A stretch of DNA of 64,000 nt. It comes from Hyphomicrobiales bacterium (GTDB taxonomy: Bacteria > Pseudomonadota > Alphaproteobacteria > Rhizobiales > Beijerinckiaceae). The stretch covers positions 186,001-250,000 of the forward strand of contig JAIXYZ010000002.1 of the NCBI GenBank assembly GCA_027489955.1, given 5' to 3'. Under the pieces are notes generated by a model. The model searched no databases and was not told the origin of the DNA. It saw only the letters and a program-made list of their open reading frames with translations. The stretch's first letter is position 1, and every line of letters begins with the position of its first letter. The position numbers were made by a program, and so were the translations under genes. Shown here in pieces: positions 6,723-15,926 of this stretch.

Positions 6723-8543
6723 CTAGCCCTCGATCTCCTCCCGCAGCATCTCGAGCGCCAGCCATTGCTCCTCGGCGGCGGCGAGATCGCCCTGCGCCTT
6801 CGCCGCCTCGGCGCCGAGCCGGTCGAAGCGGGCGCGGTCCCGGGCGTAGAGGTCGGGGTCGGCGAGGGCGGCCTGGATCGCCGCGATGCGCGCCTCCAAA
6901 GCCGCGATGGTCGCGGGGAGCGTTTCCAGCGCGTGCTTGTCCTTGAAGGACAGCTTGCGGCGGGAGGCGTTCTGGCTGGCGGCAGGAGCCGGGCCATCAT
7001 CGGTGCGCGCGGGCGCGGTATCGGGCCGGCGGCCCTTGGGATGCGGCAGGTCGCCCCCGCGCTGGGCCAGCATGTCGGAATAGCCGCCCGCATATTCGCG
7101 CCACCGGCCGTCGCCCTCCGGCACGATGACGGCGTCGACGATGCGGTCGAGGAAGTCGCGGTCGTGGCTGATGAGGATCAGCGTGCCGTCCATGCCGCCC
7201 AGCAGCTCTTCCAGGACGTCCAGCGTCTCGAGATCAAGGTCGTTGGTCGGCTCGTCGAGGACGACGAGGTTGGCGGGCCTGGCCAGGGCGCGGGCGAGCA
7301 TGAGACGCGCGCGCTCGCCGCCGGACAGGACCCGCACCGGGGTCCGCGCCTGCTCGGGCCGGAACAGGAAGTCCGCCATGTAGGACACGACGTGGCGGGC
7401 GGCGCCGCCGACCACGACCTGGTCGCCCCGGCCGCCGGTCAGCGCCTCGGCGAGCGTCCATTCCGGGTCCAGGCTGTCGCGCTTCTGCTCGAGCGTCACC
7501 GCCTCGACGTTCTGGGCGACGCGAACCGTGCCGGAATCGGGCTCCAGCACGCCGGTCAGGAGACCGAGCAGCGTGGTCTTGCCGGCGCCGTTGGGCCCGA
7601 CGATGCCGATCCGGTCTCCCCGCGCAATGCGGATCGAGAACCGGTCGACGATGGGGCGGCCGTCATAGGCCTTGGAGACGTCTTTCGCCTCGATGACGAT
7701 CTTCGAAGAGGTCTCCGCCTCCTGGGCCGAGAGCCGCACCGAGCCCTGGGCCCGCCGTTCCGTCCGGCGCCGGTCGCGCAGGGCGTGGACCTCGGCCAGC
7801 CGCCGCACGTTGCGCTTGCGCCGGCCCGAGACGCCGTGGCGGATCCAGTCCTCCTCGGCGGCGATCTTCCGGTCCAGCTTGTGGCGGTCGGTCTCCTCCT
7901 GCTCCAGGATCCGGTCGCGCCAGGCCTCGAAGCCGGAAAAGCCCACATCCGCCTGCCGCGTGCGGCCGCGATCGAGCCAGACGGTGGAACGGGTGAGGTT
8001 CGACAGGAAGCGCCGGTCGTGGCTGATGAGGACGATGGCCGAGCGCGAGGCTTTCAGCGTCGCCTCCAGCCATTCGATCGTGGGCAGGTCCAGATGGTTG
8101 GTCGGCTCGTCCAGCAGCAGGATATCCGGCTCGGGCGCAAGCGTGCGGGCGAGCGCGGCGCGGCGCGCCTCGCCGCCCGAGAGCTGCGCGGGATCGGCCT
8201 GCGGATCGAGATCGAGCTGCTCCAGCAGGTATCGCGCCCGGTAGGGGTCGTCGCCGGGCCCCAGGCCCGCCTCCACATAGGCGAGCACGCTGTCGAAGCC
8301 CGCGAAGTCCGGCTCCTGGGGCAGGTAGCGAAGCGTCGCGCCGGGCTGCACGAAGCGGGTGCCGCCATCGGCGTCCACGAGGCCGGCGGCGATCTTCAGC
8401 AGCGTCGACTTGCCCGAGCCGTTGCGGCCGACGAGCGCGATGGTCTGGCCGGCCGACACCGAGAGGTCGGCGCGTTCCAGGAGCGCGGGGCCGCCGAAGG
8501 TGAGCCGGATGCCGGTGAGCTGGAGAAGCGGGACCTCCGCCAT
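6723..8543 (-). CDS. uup: ABC-F family ATPase, Uup type
   Basis: A duplicated ABC ATPase of 606 residues without membrane segments. Domain 1 has Walker A GRNGSGKST (39-47), signature LSGGE and LLLDEPTNHLD; domain 2 has GPNGAGKTT, LSGGE and VVLDEPTNDLD. The linker is arginine-rich, and the C-terminal 90 residues form a coiled coil (SFKDKHALETLPATIAALEA) typical of Uup. ABC-F proteins act on ribosomes or, for Uup, on branched nucleic acids. The start ATG overlaps the prfC stop by one base, so it is translationally coupled to release factor 3. Repeat DNA follows its stop. Confidence 0.93.
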   Translation of the reverse strand: MAEVPLLQLTGIRLTFGGPALLERADLSVSAGQTIALVGRNGSGKSTLLKIAAGLVDADGGTRFVQPGATLRYLPQEPDFAGFDSVLAYVEAGLGPGDDPYRARYLLEQLDLDPQADPAQLSGGEARRAALARTLAPEPDILLLDEPTNHLDLPTIEWLEATLKASRSAIVLISHDRRFLSNLTRSTVWLDRGRTRQADVGFSGFEAWRDRILEQEETDRHKLDRKIAAEEDWIRHGVSGRRKRNVRRLAEVHALRDRRRTERRAQGSVRLSAQEAETSSKIVIEAKDVSKAYDGRPIVDRFSIRIARGDRIGIVGPNGAGKTTLLGLLTGVLEPDSGTVRVAQNVEAVTLEQKRDSLDPEWTLAEALTGGRGDQVVVGGAARHVVSYMADFLFRPEQARTPVRVLSGGERARLMLARALARPANLVVLDEPTNDLDLETLDVLEELLGGMDGTLILISHDRDFLDRIVDAVIVPEGDGRWREYAGGYSDMLAQRGGDLPHPKGRRPDTAPARTDDGPAPAASQNASRRKLSFKDKHALETLPATIAALEARIAAIQAALADPDLYARDRARFDRLGAEAAKAQGDLAAAEEQWLALEMLREEIEG

Positions 8544-10153
8544 CAGGCCGCCTTGTCCCGGCGCTGGTAGTCCTTCACGTCCGAGAAGACGATGCCCGGC
8601 GCCCGCTCCTGCTCGTAGGTCAGCGAGAAGGCCGTCGTCGCCATGAAGACCGGCGCGCCGTCGAGGTCGGCCGCGATGGACGAGCCGTGGCTGTCGATGA
8701 AGGCGTCGAGCTTCTGGCGGTCGTCCGCCGTGATCCAGCGGCAGACGGAGAAGCGCGTCTGCTCGTAGTCGATGGGCAGGCCGTATTCGGCCTTCAGCCG
8801 CTCCTTGAGCACGTCCAGCTGCAGCGCGCCGACGACGCCGACGATGGCGGCCGAGCCGTCATGGGGAACGAAGAGCTGCACCACGCCCTCCTCGGCCATC
8901 TGCTGCAGCGCGTCCTTCAGCTTCTTGGCCTTCATCGGGTCGGTGAGCTTGATCCGGCGCAGGATTTCCGGCGCGAAGCTCGGCACGCCGCGGAAGACGA
9001 GGTCCTCGCCCTCGGTCAGCGTGTCGCCGATGCGCAGCGTGCCGTGGTTGGGAATGCCGACGACGTCGCCGGCGAAGGCCTCGTCGGCGATGGAGCGGTC
9101 CTGGGCGAAGAAGAATTGCGGCGCGGACAGCGACATCGGCTTGCCGGTGCGCACCAGCTTGGCCTTCATCCCGCGCTCCAGGCGCCCCGAGCAGACCCGC
9201 AGGAACGCGATGCGGTCGCGGTGGTTCGGGTCCATGTTCGCCTGGATCTTGAAGACGAAGCCGGTCATGCGCGGCTCGTCGGCTTCCACGGTGCGGCCGT
9301 CGGCATCCTGGGCGCGCGGCGGCGGGGCGATATGGGCCAATGCGTCGATGAGGTCGCGCACGCCGAAATCGCGCAGGGCCGAACCGAAGAAGACGGGCGT
9401 GAGGTGTCCCTCGCGGAAGGCTTCCAGATCGAAGGGCTTGCAGCCTTCGCGCGCGAGCATGACCTCCTCCAGCCAGGACTCGCGGTCGGTCTCGGGCAGC
9501 AGCGAAAGGAGGGCCGCGTCGTCCGGGCCGGAGACGGGCGTGCGCTCCCGCTCGGAATCCAGCCGCCGGTAGGCGTTGTCGGCAAGGTGGTAGGTGCCGG
9601 CGAAAGCCCGGCCCCGCCCGATGGGCCAGGTGACCGGCGCGGTGTCGAGGGCGAGCGTCTTCTCGATCTCGTCCAGGAGATCGAACGGGTCGCGGGTTTC
9701 CCGGTCCATCTTGTTTACGAAGGTGACGATGGGGATGTCGCGCAGGCGGCAGACCTCGAAGAGCTTCCTCGTGCGCGCCTCGATGCCGCGGGCGGCGTCG
9801 ATCACCATGACCGCGGAATCCACCGCCGTCAGCGTCCGGTACGTGTCTTCCGAGAAGTCCTCGTGACCCGGCGTGTCGAGCAGGTTGAACACGACGTCAT
9901 CGTATTCGAACGTCATCACCGACGTGACGACGGAGATGCCGCGCTCGCGCTCGATGCCCATCCAGTCCGAGCGGGTTGCGGCGCCGTTGCGCTTGGCCTT
10001 CACCGCACCGGCGAGCTGGATGGCGCCGCCGAACAGGAGCAGCTTCTCGGTCAGCGTGGTCTTGCCCGCGTCCGGGTGCGAGATGATCGCGAAGGTGCGG
10101 CGGCGGGAGGCGGGGGATTGGGACGGACGGGGTCCTGATGCGGGCGCGGTCAT
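8543..10153 (-). CDS. prfC: Peptide chain release factor 3
   Basis: A translational GTPase of 536 residues that recycles RF1 and RF2 from the ribosome after termination. The G motifs are SHPDAGKTT (25-33), DTPGHEDF and FVNKMD. The insert KRNGAATRSDWMGIERERGISV and the C-terminal half (PIDYEQTRFSVCRWI) are specific to RF3, not EF-G. The ATG at 10153 gives the usual short leader before the P-loop; upstream in-frame starts would add a low-complexity extension. Uup is coupled downstream through TGATG. Confidence 0.96.
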   Translation of the reverse strand: MTAPASGPRPSQSPASRRRTFAIISHPDAGKTTLTEKLLLFGGAIQLAGAVKAKRNGAATRSDWMGIERERGISVVTSVMTFEYDDVVFNLLDTPGHEDFSEDTYRTLTAVDSAVMVIDAARGIEARTRKLFEVCRLRDIPIVTFVNKMDRETRDPFDLLDEIEKTLALDTAPVTWPIGRGRAFAGTYHLADNAYRRLDSERERTPVSGPDDAALLSLLPETDRESWLEEVMLAREGCKPFDLEAFREGHLTPVFFGSALRDFGVRDLIDALAHIAPPPRAQDADGRTVEADEPRMTGFVFKIQANMDPNHRDRIAFLRVCSGRLERGMKAKLVRTGKPMSLSAPQFFFAQDRSIADEAFAGDVVGIPNHGTLRIGDTLTEGEDLVFRGVPSFAPEILRRIKLTDPMKAKKLKDALQQMAEEGVVQLFVPHDGSAAIVGVVGALQLDVLKERLKAEYGLPIDYEQTRFSVCRWITADDRQKLDAFIDSHGSSIAADLDGAPVFMATTAFSLTYEQERAPGIVFSDVKDYQRRDKAA

Positions 10154-10361
10154 GGCGTTGAAGCGTTTAGAGCCTCCGCGCCCGGAAGGGAATGGCGGGC
10201 ATCGCCCCGGCCCGCCCGATCCGTCGCATTTGCCAAGCGCAACCGCAATCCGCGAGCCCTTTCCGGGGCTTCCACCACGATCGATCAAGTGCCGCCGCGC
10301 TCGCCAACGGAATCTTCACGCCTTCGTGGTGGGATGAACGCTCACAGGGACGTGCGGCCTC

Positions 10362-12689
10362 ATGCTCATCACCAAGCTCGCCCAGACGCGCAAGATCGAC
10401 CGCGAGCTCTCGCGCGACGTGCGCAGCGCGCTCGTGGAGTCGCTCTACGCGCCATTCGCCTCGCTGGTCGTGGGTGCGATTTCGGGCGTGATCGTGGGGC
10501 TGATGGCCTCGTACCGCGCCGCCGATCCCTGGCTGGTCGCCTGCTCCGCCGCCATCTTCCTGATCGGCGTCGCCCGCGTCGTCTCGGCCATGATGTACCG
10601 CCGGTACAAGCCGGGCCTGAGCCCCGACGAGGTGCGCCGCTGGGAGCGGATCTACGAGGTCGGCGCCTGGTCCTATTCCGCCCTGCTCGGCCTCATGTGC
10701 TTCCTGGCGATCCATCGCTCCGAGGACGCGGCCGTGCACCTGGCCGTCGCCACCACGACCGCCGGCTATGCCGCGGGCATCACGGGCCGCAATGCCGGCC
10801 GGCCGATCATCGCCATCGGGCAGCTCGCCCTCGCCGCGCTGCCGCTGGCCATCGCGCTCCTGATCTACGGCGACGCCTTCCATCTCATGCTGGGCATCGT
10901 CATCCTGCTCTTCGTCTACGGCATGACCGACATCACCCTGTCGATCCACGACGTGGTGATCCAGGCCCTCGTCAACACCCGCGCCAAGGCGGCTCTGGCG
11001 GTGAAATACGAGGAGCAGGCCAAGCAGTTCGACGCCGCGCTCAACAACATGTCCCACGGCCTGTGCATGTTCGATCCGAACGGGCGGCTGGTGGTGTGGA
11101 ACGAGCAGCTCTTCCAGGTCACGGGCCTCGACCGGCGGATGATCCGCGCGGGCATGGCGTCGATGGAATTGCTTCGGCTGGCGGAGACCAGCGGCATCCT
11201 CAGCTCGCGGCGCGCGCGGCGGCTCCTGGTGGAGCTCCAGCGCGAGCGCGCGAGCCGCCGGGGCGGCCAGGTGGACGTGGACCTGGCGGACGGGCGCACG
11301 CTCGCCCTGTCGGAAAGCATGATGCCCGGCGGCGAGGCCGTGACGATCTTCGAGGACATCACCGACCGCCGCCGCGCCGAGCGCCAGGTCGAGCGCATGG
11401 CCCGCTTCGACGAGCTGACGGGCCTGCCCAACCGCGGCTCCTTCCGCGAGCGCATGCATGCCGAGATCGGCCTGCTCCAGCGCCGCGGCGCGCAGTTCGC
11501 GATCCACTGGATCGACCTCGACCGGTTCAAGGTCGTCAACGACACGCTGGGCCATCCGGTGGGCGACCGCCTGCTCCAGGCCGTGGCCGAGCGCCTGCGG
11601 TCGGCGGTGCGCAAGACCGACCTCGTGGCCCGCTTCGGCGGCGACGAGTTCGTGGTCGTCCAGACGCCGATCTCCCGGCGCCGGGAAGCGGCCGCCCTCG
11701 CCGAGCGCCTGGTCGAGGCGCTGGCGATCCCGTTCGAGATCGATGGCCAGCGCATCGACGTCGGCGGCTCGGTCGGCGTGTGCCTCGCTCCCTCGGACGG
11801 CACCGATGCCGACACGCTGCAGAAGAACGCCGACATGGCGCTCTACGCCGCCAAGACCGACGGCGGCGGCTGCTTCCACTTCTTCGAGAAGACCATGAGC
11901 GCGGCGGCCCAGGCGCGCCGCTCGCTGGAGCTGGACCTGCGCGAGGCGCTCGCCCGCGGCGAGTTCGAGCTCTATTTCCAGCCGCTCGTCGACCTGAAGA
12001 GCGACGACATCACCGGCTGCGAGGCGCTGCTGCGCTGGAAGCATCCGGAGCGCGGCTTCGTTTCCCCGGCCGAGTTCATCCCCATCGCCGAGGAGACCGG
12101 GCTGATCATCCCGCTCAGCGAGTGGGTGCTGCGCGCGGCGTGCCAGGAGGCGGCGAGCTGGCCGCACGACATCCGCGTGGCGGTGAACATCTCGCCGGTC
12201 CACTTCAAGGATCCGACGCTGGTGGCCTGCGTGACGGCCGCCCTCTCCCAGTCCGGCCTGCCCGCCAGCCGCCTGGAGCTGGAGGTGACCGAGACGGTGC
12301 TGCTGCAGGACAGCGAGATGACGCTGTCGGTGATGCAGCAATTGCGCAGCCTCGGCCTTGCCATGTCGCTGGACGATTTCGGCACCGGCTACTCGTCGCT
12401 GAGCTACCTGCGCACCTATCCGTTCGACAAGATCAAGATCGACGCGTCCTTCACCCGCGGGCTGGAGAACGACGACGGGTCCATCGCCATCGTGCGCGCG
12501 GTGGCGGGAATGGGCACCGACCTCGGGATGACCATCGTGGCGGAAGGCATCGAGACGCTGGACGAGCTCGACTGCGTAAAGCGCGAAGGCTGCACGCAGG
12601 GCCAGGGCTACCTGCTCGGCCGGCCCATGCCCGCGGCGAATATCCGCGAGACGCTCGGGCGCATGCACGAGATCCGCTACGTCGCCTGA
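10362..12689 (+). CDS. Membrane GGDEF-EAL cyclic-di-GMP enzyme
   Basis: A 775-residue protein. Residues 1 to about 210 hold four to six hydrophobic helices that match no sensor domain I can name. A PAS-like segment follows (FDAALNNMSHGLCMFDPNGRL). The GGDEF domain has GGDEF at 426-430 and the inhibitory site R417-x2-D420. The EAL domain has EAL at 554-556, NISPVHF, EVTET, DDFGTGYSS and VAEGIET. Both catalytic sites look intact, so it may both make and degrade c-di-GMP. The convergent neighbour is an RpfF-like crotonase, so this protein is a candidate partner in a fatty-acid signal circuit. Confidence 0.94.
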   Translation: MLITKLAQTRKIDRELSRDVRSALVESLYAPFASLVVGAISGVIVGLMASYRAADPWLVACSAAIFLIGVARVVSAMMYRRYKPGLSPDEVRRWERIYEVGAWSYSALLGLMCFLAIHRSEDAAVHLAVATTTAGYAAGITGRNAGRPIIAIGQLALAALPLAIALLIYGDAFHLMLGIVILLFVYGMTDITLSIHDVVIQALVNTRAKAALAVKYEEQAKQFDAALNNMSHGLCMFDPNGRLVVWNEQLFQVTGLDRRMIRAGMASMELLRLAETSGILSSRRARRLLVELQRERASRRGGQVDVDLADGRTLALSESMMPGGEAVTIFEDITDRRRAERQVERMARFDELTGLPNRGSFRERMHAEIGLLQRRGAQFAIHWIDLDRFKVVNDTLGHPVGDRLLQAVAERLRSAVRKTDLVARFGGDEFVVVQTPISRRREAAALAERLVEALAIPFEIDGQRIDVGGSVGVCLAPSDGTDADTLQKNADMALYAAKTDGGGCFHFFEKTMSAAAQARRSLELDLREALARGEFELYFQPLVDLKSDDITGCEALLRWKHPERGFVSPAEFIPIAEETGLIIPLSEWVLRAACQEAASWPHDIRVAVNISPVHFKDPTLVACVTAALSQSGLPASRLELEVTETVLLQDSEMTLSVMQQLRSLGLAMSLDDFGTGYSSLSYLRTYPFDKIKIDASFTRGLENDDGSIAIVRAVAGMGTDLGMTIVAEGIETLDELDCVKREGCTQGQGYLLGRPMPAANIRETLGRMHEIRYVA

Positions 12690-12697
12690 CGGCGGCC

Positions 12698-12714
12698 GGG
12701 CTGCAGCGCAGCCC
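12698..12714. terminator. Short bidirectional hairpin between convergent genes
   Basis: GGGCTGC-AGC-GCAGCCC, seven paired bases with a three-base loop, centred in the 39-base gap between the GGDEF-EAL gene and the RpfF-like gene. There is no T tract, so this is a modest terminator candidate for both strands. Confidence 0.45.
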
Positions 12715-12728
12715 AGCGGCCCCGTCGG

Positions 12729-13682
12729 CTATTCGGCCGCCTGGGCGATGCCCAGCAGGCGGTTCTGCGCCGAGACCAGCCGCTCCATCACCTTCAGGTT
12801 CTGCTCCGACAGCTCCAGCGAGCTGTCGGCCCAGATGTCGACGATGCGCTCCAGCTCGGGCAGCGTGACGGGGTTCACCTCGCGGCTGGCGCGGTAGATC
12901 GCGCGCTGGCCGGCATGGCGGCGGCGGTTGCGCTCGATATACTCGCGCACCGCGTCCTCGCCCTGCCCGGGCTCGGCGAGGACATGGACGATGCCGAGCT
13001 CGTGCATCTCCTCGGCCGAATAGCTGGCGCCCGACATGATCATCGCCTCGGCCTTGGCCGCGCCGAGCTTGCGGGCGAGGAAGCTGGTGGCGCCCATGCC
13101 GGGGAAGAGTCCGAACATCTGCTCCGGCAGCCCGAACTTCGCGCCCTTCTCGGCGACGATGACGTTGAAGGACAGGAGCGACTCGAACCCGCCGCCCAGG
13201 GCGTCGCCCTGGACGAGGCCGATCGTGACCATCGGCAGGTTCAGGCCCTGGAGGTTCCGGTGAAGGATCCGGACGCAGGACCGGCCGTAATGGACGAGGC
13301 CGCGGCGGTCCCGGTTGCGGATCAGGCGGGTGAAGAGATTGAGGTCGCCGCCGAGGCAGAACACGCCCGGGAAGCGGGAGCCCAGCACGAGATAGCGCAG
13401 GTCGGTCTCGCGGCCCTTGAAGTGGTCCTCGATCCCGTCCTGCCAGGCGCGGAAATCGAGCAGCATCTCGGGATTGTAGCAGGGGCGGCCGCGGGGCCGC
13501 ATATGGGTCCAGAGCGTCCCGGTCTCGCCCTCGAAGCCGACCTCGAGCTGCTCGAGGCTGAAGAGCGTGCGCTCGCGCCGCTCCACCAGCCGCGGGCCCT
13601 CGGGCTTGGGCACGCCGTCCGCGCCGGTGCGGCGCGCGGCATCGAAGGGAACGACGGAAGATTCAACCGGTTTGTACGCCAT
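12729..13682 (-). CDS. Crotonase-family protein resembling DSF synthase RpfF
   Basis: A 317-residue crotonase whose core follows RpfF, the enzyme that makes diffusible signal factor (cis-2-enoic fatty acids) from acyl-ACP. Recalled RpfF features are present: FCLGGDLNLF, SCVRILH, LVQGDALGGGFE, FGLPEQMFGLFPGMGA, and a C-terminus MERLVSAQNRL. The glutamates expected to be catalytic are E167 (GGGFE) and E187 (GLPE), 20 residues apart as in RpfF. The N-terminus is about 40 residues longer. ATG 13682 has AAGGGG nine bases upstream; a TTG three codons earlier is unlikely. A simple enoyl-CoA hydratase is the alternative. Confidence 0.8.
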   Translation of the reverse strand: MAYKPVESSVVPFDAARRTGADGVPKPEGPRLVERRERTLFSLEQLEVGFEGETGTLWTHMRPRGRPCYNPEMLLDFRAWQDGIEDHFKGRETDLRYLVLGSRFPGVFCLGGDLNLFTRLIRNRDRRGLVHYGRSCVRILHRNLQGLNLPMVTIGLVQGDALGGGFESLLSFNVIVAEKGAKFGLPEQMFGLFPGMGATSFLARKLGAAKAEAMIMSGASYSAEEMHELGIVHVLAEPGQGEDAVREYIERNRRRHAGQRAIYRASREVNPVTLPELERIVDIWADSSLELSEQNLKVMERLVSAQNRLLGIAQAAE

Positions 13683-13868
13683 CTGACGCAACCCCTTAAC
13701 AATAAATCAACCATAGCAAAGTCGTTCCCAAGGCACCATCGGCGCAGGCGGGACGAAATCGGCGTAACGGCCGCGGAAAATGCTTGAGCGATCCGTATTT
13801 CGACGATCGATCAAGACGTTAACAGAAAGTAACCATAATTCCAGTTAATTTTTTGCAGTGCAAAAGAA

Positions 13869-13894
13869 GCCCGCCGCGGCGTCCCGCGGCGGGC
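13869..13894 (-). terminator. Terminator of the TRAP transporter operon
   Basis: A perfect 11-base stem GCCCGCCGCGG with a four-base loop. On the minus strand it is followed by TTCTTTT. It lies about 40 bases beyond the dctM stop codon. The DNA from 13690 to 13868 is unusually AT-rich for this window and probably holds the promoter of the RpfF-like gene, but no clear promoter pair can be picked. Confidence 0.8.
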
Positions 13895-13932
13895 GTTTCG
13901 GGGGTGGCGCTGCGGCGCTCGTCCGGAGCGGT

Positions 13933-15222
13933 TCAGGGGCTCGAGACGACCGAGGGCAGCCAGAGCGCGATGCCGGGGAAGAGCGCCAGTAGCAGGATCA
14001 TGAACAGCATGGCGCCGACGAAGGGCAGCGCCCCCACGATGACGTCGTCCAGCCGGCCGCTCGTGCGCAGGGACTGCACGACGTAGAGGTTGAGGCCGAC
14101 CGGCGGCGTGATCAACGCGGCCTCGATCAGGATGACGATGACGATGCCGAGCCACAGGGGATCGAAGCCGAGCGCGATCATCACGGGCGCGACGATGGGG
14201 ATCGTGGTGATCATCATGGAGAGCGTCTCCATGAAGCAGCCGAGCACGAGGTAGAACAGCACGATGGCGATGAGCATCTGGTACTGCGACAGGCCCAGGC
14301 CCGAAACCGTGCTGGTGAGGAGCTGCGTCAGCCCGATGGCAGTGATGACGAAGTTGAGGAAGTAGGCCGCGATGATGATCAGCATGATCATCGCGGTGGT
14401 GCGCATCGTGTTCTCGAAGGCCTCGATGAGCATAGCCACCGAGAGCCGCCGGAACAGGGCCGCCAGGAGCAGCGCCGCCATAACGCCGAGCGAGGCCGCC
14501 TCCGTCGGCGTCGCGATGCCGGCATAGATCGATCCCACGACGACCAGGAAGATGAAGAGCGGCGGGACGAGATCGGGCAGGACGCGGATGCGGTCGGCCC
14601 AGCTCGTCTCCACCTTCCGCCCGCCCCAGCCCGGCCGGGCAAGGCAGGCGATGACGACCAGCCCCATGAACGTCGCGGCCATGGCCAGGCCGGGCAGGAT
14701 GCCGGCCAGGTACAGTTTGGGGATCGAGGTGTCCGTCAGCACCGCGTAGACGATCATGTTGATCGAGGGCGGGATGAGGATGCCGAGCGTGCCGCCGGCC
14801 GCCAGCGTGCCGAGGAACAGCCGCTCGTTGTAGCCGTGGCGCCTGACCAGCGGCAGGGCCACCGTGCCGACCGTGGCGGCGGTCGCCACCGACGATCCCG
14901 ACGTCGCGGCGAAGATCGAGCAGGCGCCGATATTGGAGTGCATGAGCCCGCCGGGGAGCCAGGAGAGCCATTTCACCATGGCCTGGTACATGCGCTCGGC
15001 GACGCCGGAGCGCAGGAGGATCTCCCCCAGCAGCACGAACATGGGGATGGAGACGAGGAGGAAGTCGCGGCCGGCGGACCAGGCGATCTCGCCCAGGGCG
15101 AGGCTGAGCGGAGCCCGCGAGAAGAGCTGTTCCAGCACGAGGCCGAGGACGCCCAGCGCCGCCGCGACGGGGATGGAGAGGGCGAGGAGCCCGACGAGGA
15201 GAAGAAGCGATGTGCCGAGCAT
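13933..15222 (-). CDS. dctM: TRAP transporter large permease, DctM family
   Basis: A 429-residue membrane protein with about 12 hydrophobic helices, the ion-coupled permease of a tripartite uptake system. Family features include SIPMFVLLGEILLRSG, SIFAATSGSSVATAATVG and ILIPPSINMIVYAVLT. ATG 15222 lies two bases past the dctQ stop, showing tight operon organisation in the order dctP-dctQ-dctM. The substrate cannot be read from this subunit. The operon ends at the hairpin downstream. Confidence 0.95.
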   Translation of the reverse strand: MLGTSLLLLVGLLALSIPVAAALGVLGLVLEQLFSRAPLSLALGEIAWSAGRDFLLVSIPMFVLLGEILLRSGVAERMYQAMVKWLSWLPGGLMHSNIGACSIFAATSGSSVATAATVGTVALPLVRRHGYNERLFLGTLAAGGTLGILIPPSINMIVYAVLTDTSIPKLYLAGILPGLAMAATFMGLVVIACLARPGWGGRKVETSWADRIRVLPDLVPPLFIFLVVVGSIYAGIATPTEAASLGVMAALLLAALFRRLSVAMLIEAFENTMRTTAMIMLIIIAAYFLNFVITAIGLTQLLTSTVSGLGLSQYQMLIAIVLFYLVLGCFMETLSMMITTIPIVAPVMIALGFDPLWLGIVIVILIEAALITPPVGLNLYVVQSLRTSGRLDDVIVGALPFVGAMLFMILLLALFPGIALWLPSVVSSP

Positions 15223-15223
15223 G

Positions 15224-15832
15224 TCAGGCGTCTCCCGCAACGGGTTTCAGGCTGGCCGTATGGGAACTTTCCGAGGCGGCCTCTTCCTCCAGCGAGCGGG
15301 CGCCGGCAAGGGCCCGGACGCGGGCGAGATCGCCCGCGGCGAGGGCGATCGCGACCCGCAGGGTCAGGGGCACGACGGTGAAGATGAACAGCGCCAGGCC
15401 CGCCAGCCAGAGCGATTGGGGGATCCAGAGCGGCGTGGCGAGCGGGGTCGTCGCGCGGGTCGCAAAGAGCAGCGTGTCGCCAAGGACGGCGTGGGCGCGC
15501 ACGGTCAGGTAGCCGACGAAGACCGTCAGCGACAGGAGCGAGAGCAGGTCCAGCACGGCGGCGACCCGTAGCGGCAGCCGGGAATACAGGGCATCGACCC
15601 GCACATGGCCGCGCTGCAGCAGCGTGAAGGACAGCGCCCAGGCCGTGCCGACGGCGAAGGCGTAGCCGGTCAGCTCGTCGGCGCCGCCGAGGGTGATGGA
15701 GAAGAGCTTGCGGACCAGCACGTCGAAGCCGACGAGCGCCGCCGCCAGCAGCATGACCGCGCCGGCGACGCGCACCGCGATCCGCGAGAGGCGCTCGGCC
15801 AGGGCCAGCCAGGTGTCCAGGAATGAGGTCAT
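15224..15832 (-). CDS. dctQ: TRAP transporter small permease, DctQ family
   Basis: A 202-residue protein with four hydrophobic helices. The DctQ signature is visible: an N-terminal helix followed by DVLVRKLFS, then GADELTGYAFAVGTAWAL and a hydrophilic HVRVDALYSRLP. It pairs with DctM in the membrane. The C-terminal 35 residues are charged and longer than usual. It lies between dctP (94 bases upstream) and dctM (essentially abutting). Confidence 0.92.
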   Translation of the reverse strand: MTSFLDTWLALAERLSRIAVRVAGAVMLLAAALVGFDVLVRKLFSITLGGADELTGYAFAVGTAWALSFTLLQRGHVRVDALYSRLPLRVAAVLDLLSLLSLTVFVGYLTVRAHAVLGDTLLFATRATTPLATPLWIPQSLWLAGLALFIFTVVPLTLRVAIALAAGDLARVRALAGARSLEEEAASESSHTASLKPVAGDA

Positions 15833-15926
15833 GACGGGTCGCCCCTCCTCGCGCAGGGTGGAAAAGGGGCGGCGGCCGGGGTCCGACCGCCGCCAGTCGA
15901 TCGGTCAAGGCGGCTAGGGGGTCAGG

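Noticed and set aside
6327-8570. An open frame of 747 codons opposite uup
   Set aside because: Antisense to two intact ATPase domains and begins inside repeat DNA.
10167-12668. An open frame of 833 codons opposite the GGDEF-EAL gene
   Set aside because: Shadow frame; histidine/arginine-rich with no domain, and the coding strand has all catalytic motifs.
13803-13818. A GATCGATCAAG sequence resembling an FNR half site near the RpfF-like gene
   Set aside because: Only one half (ATCAA) matches; the other arm lacks TTGAT at the required four-base spacing.
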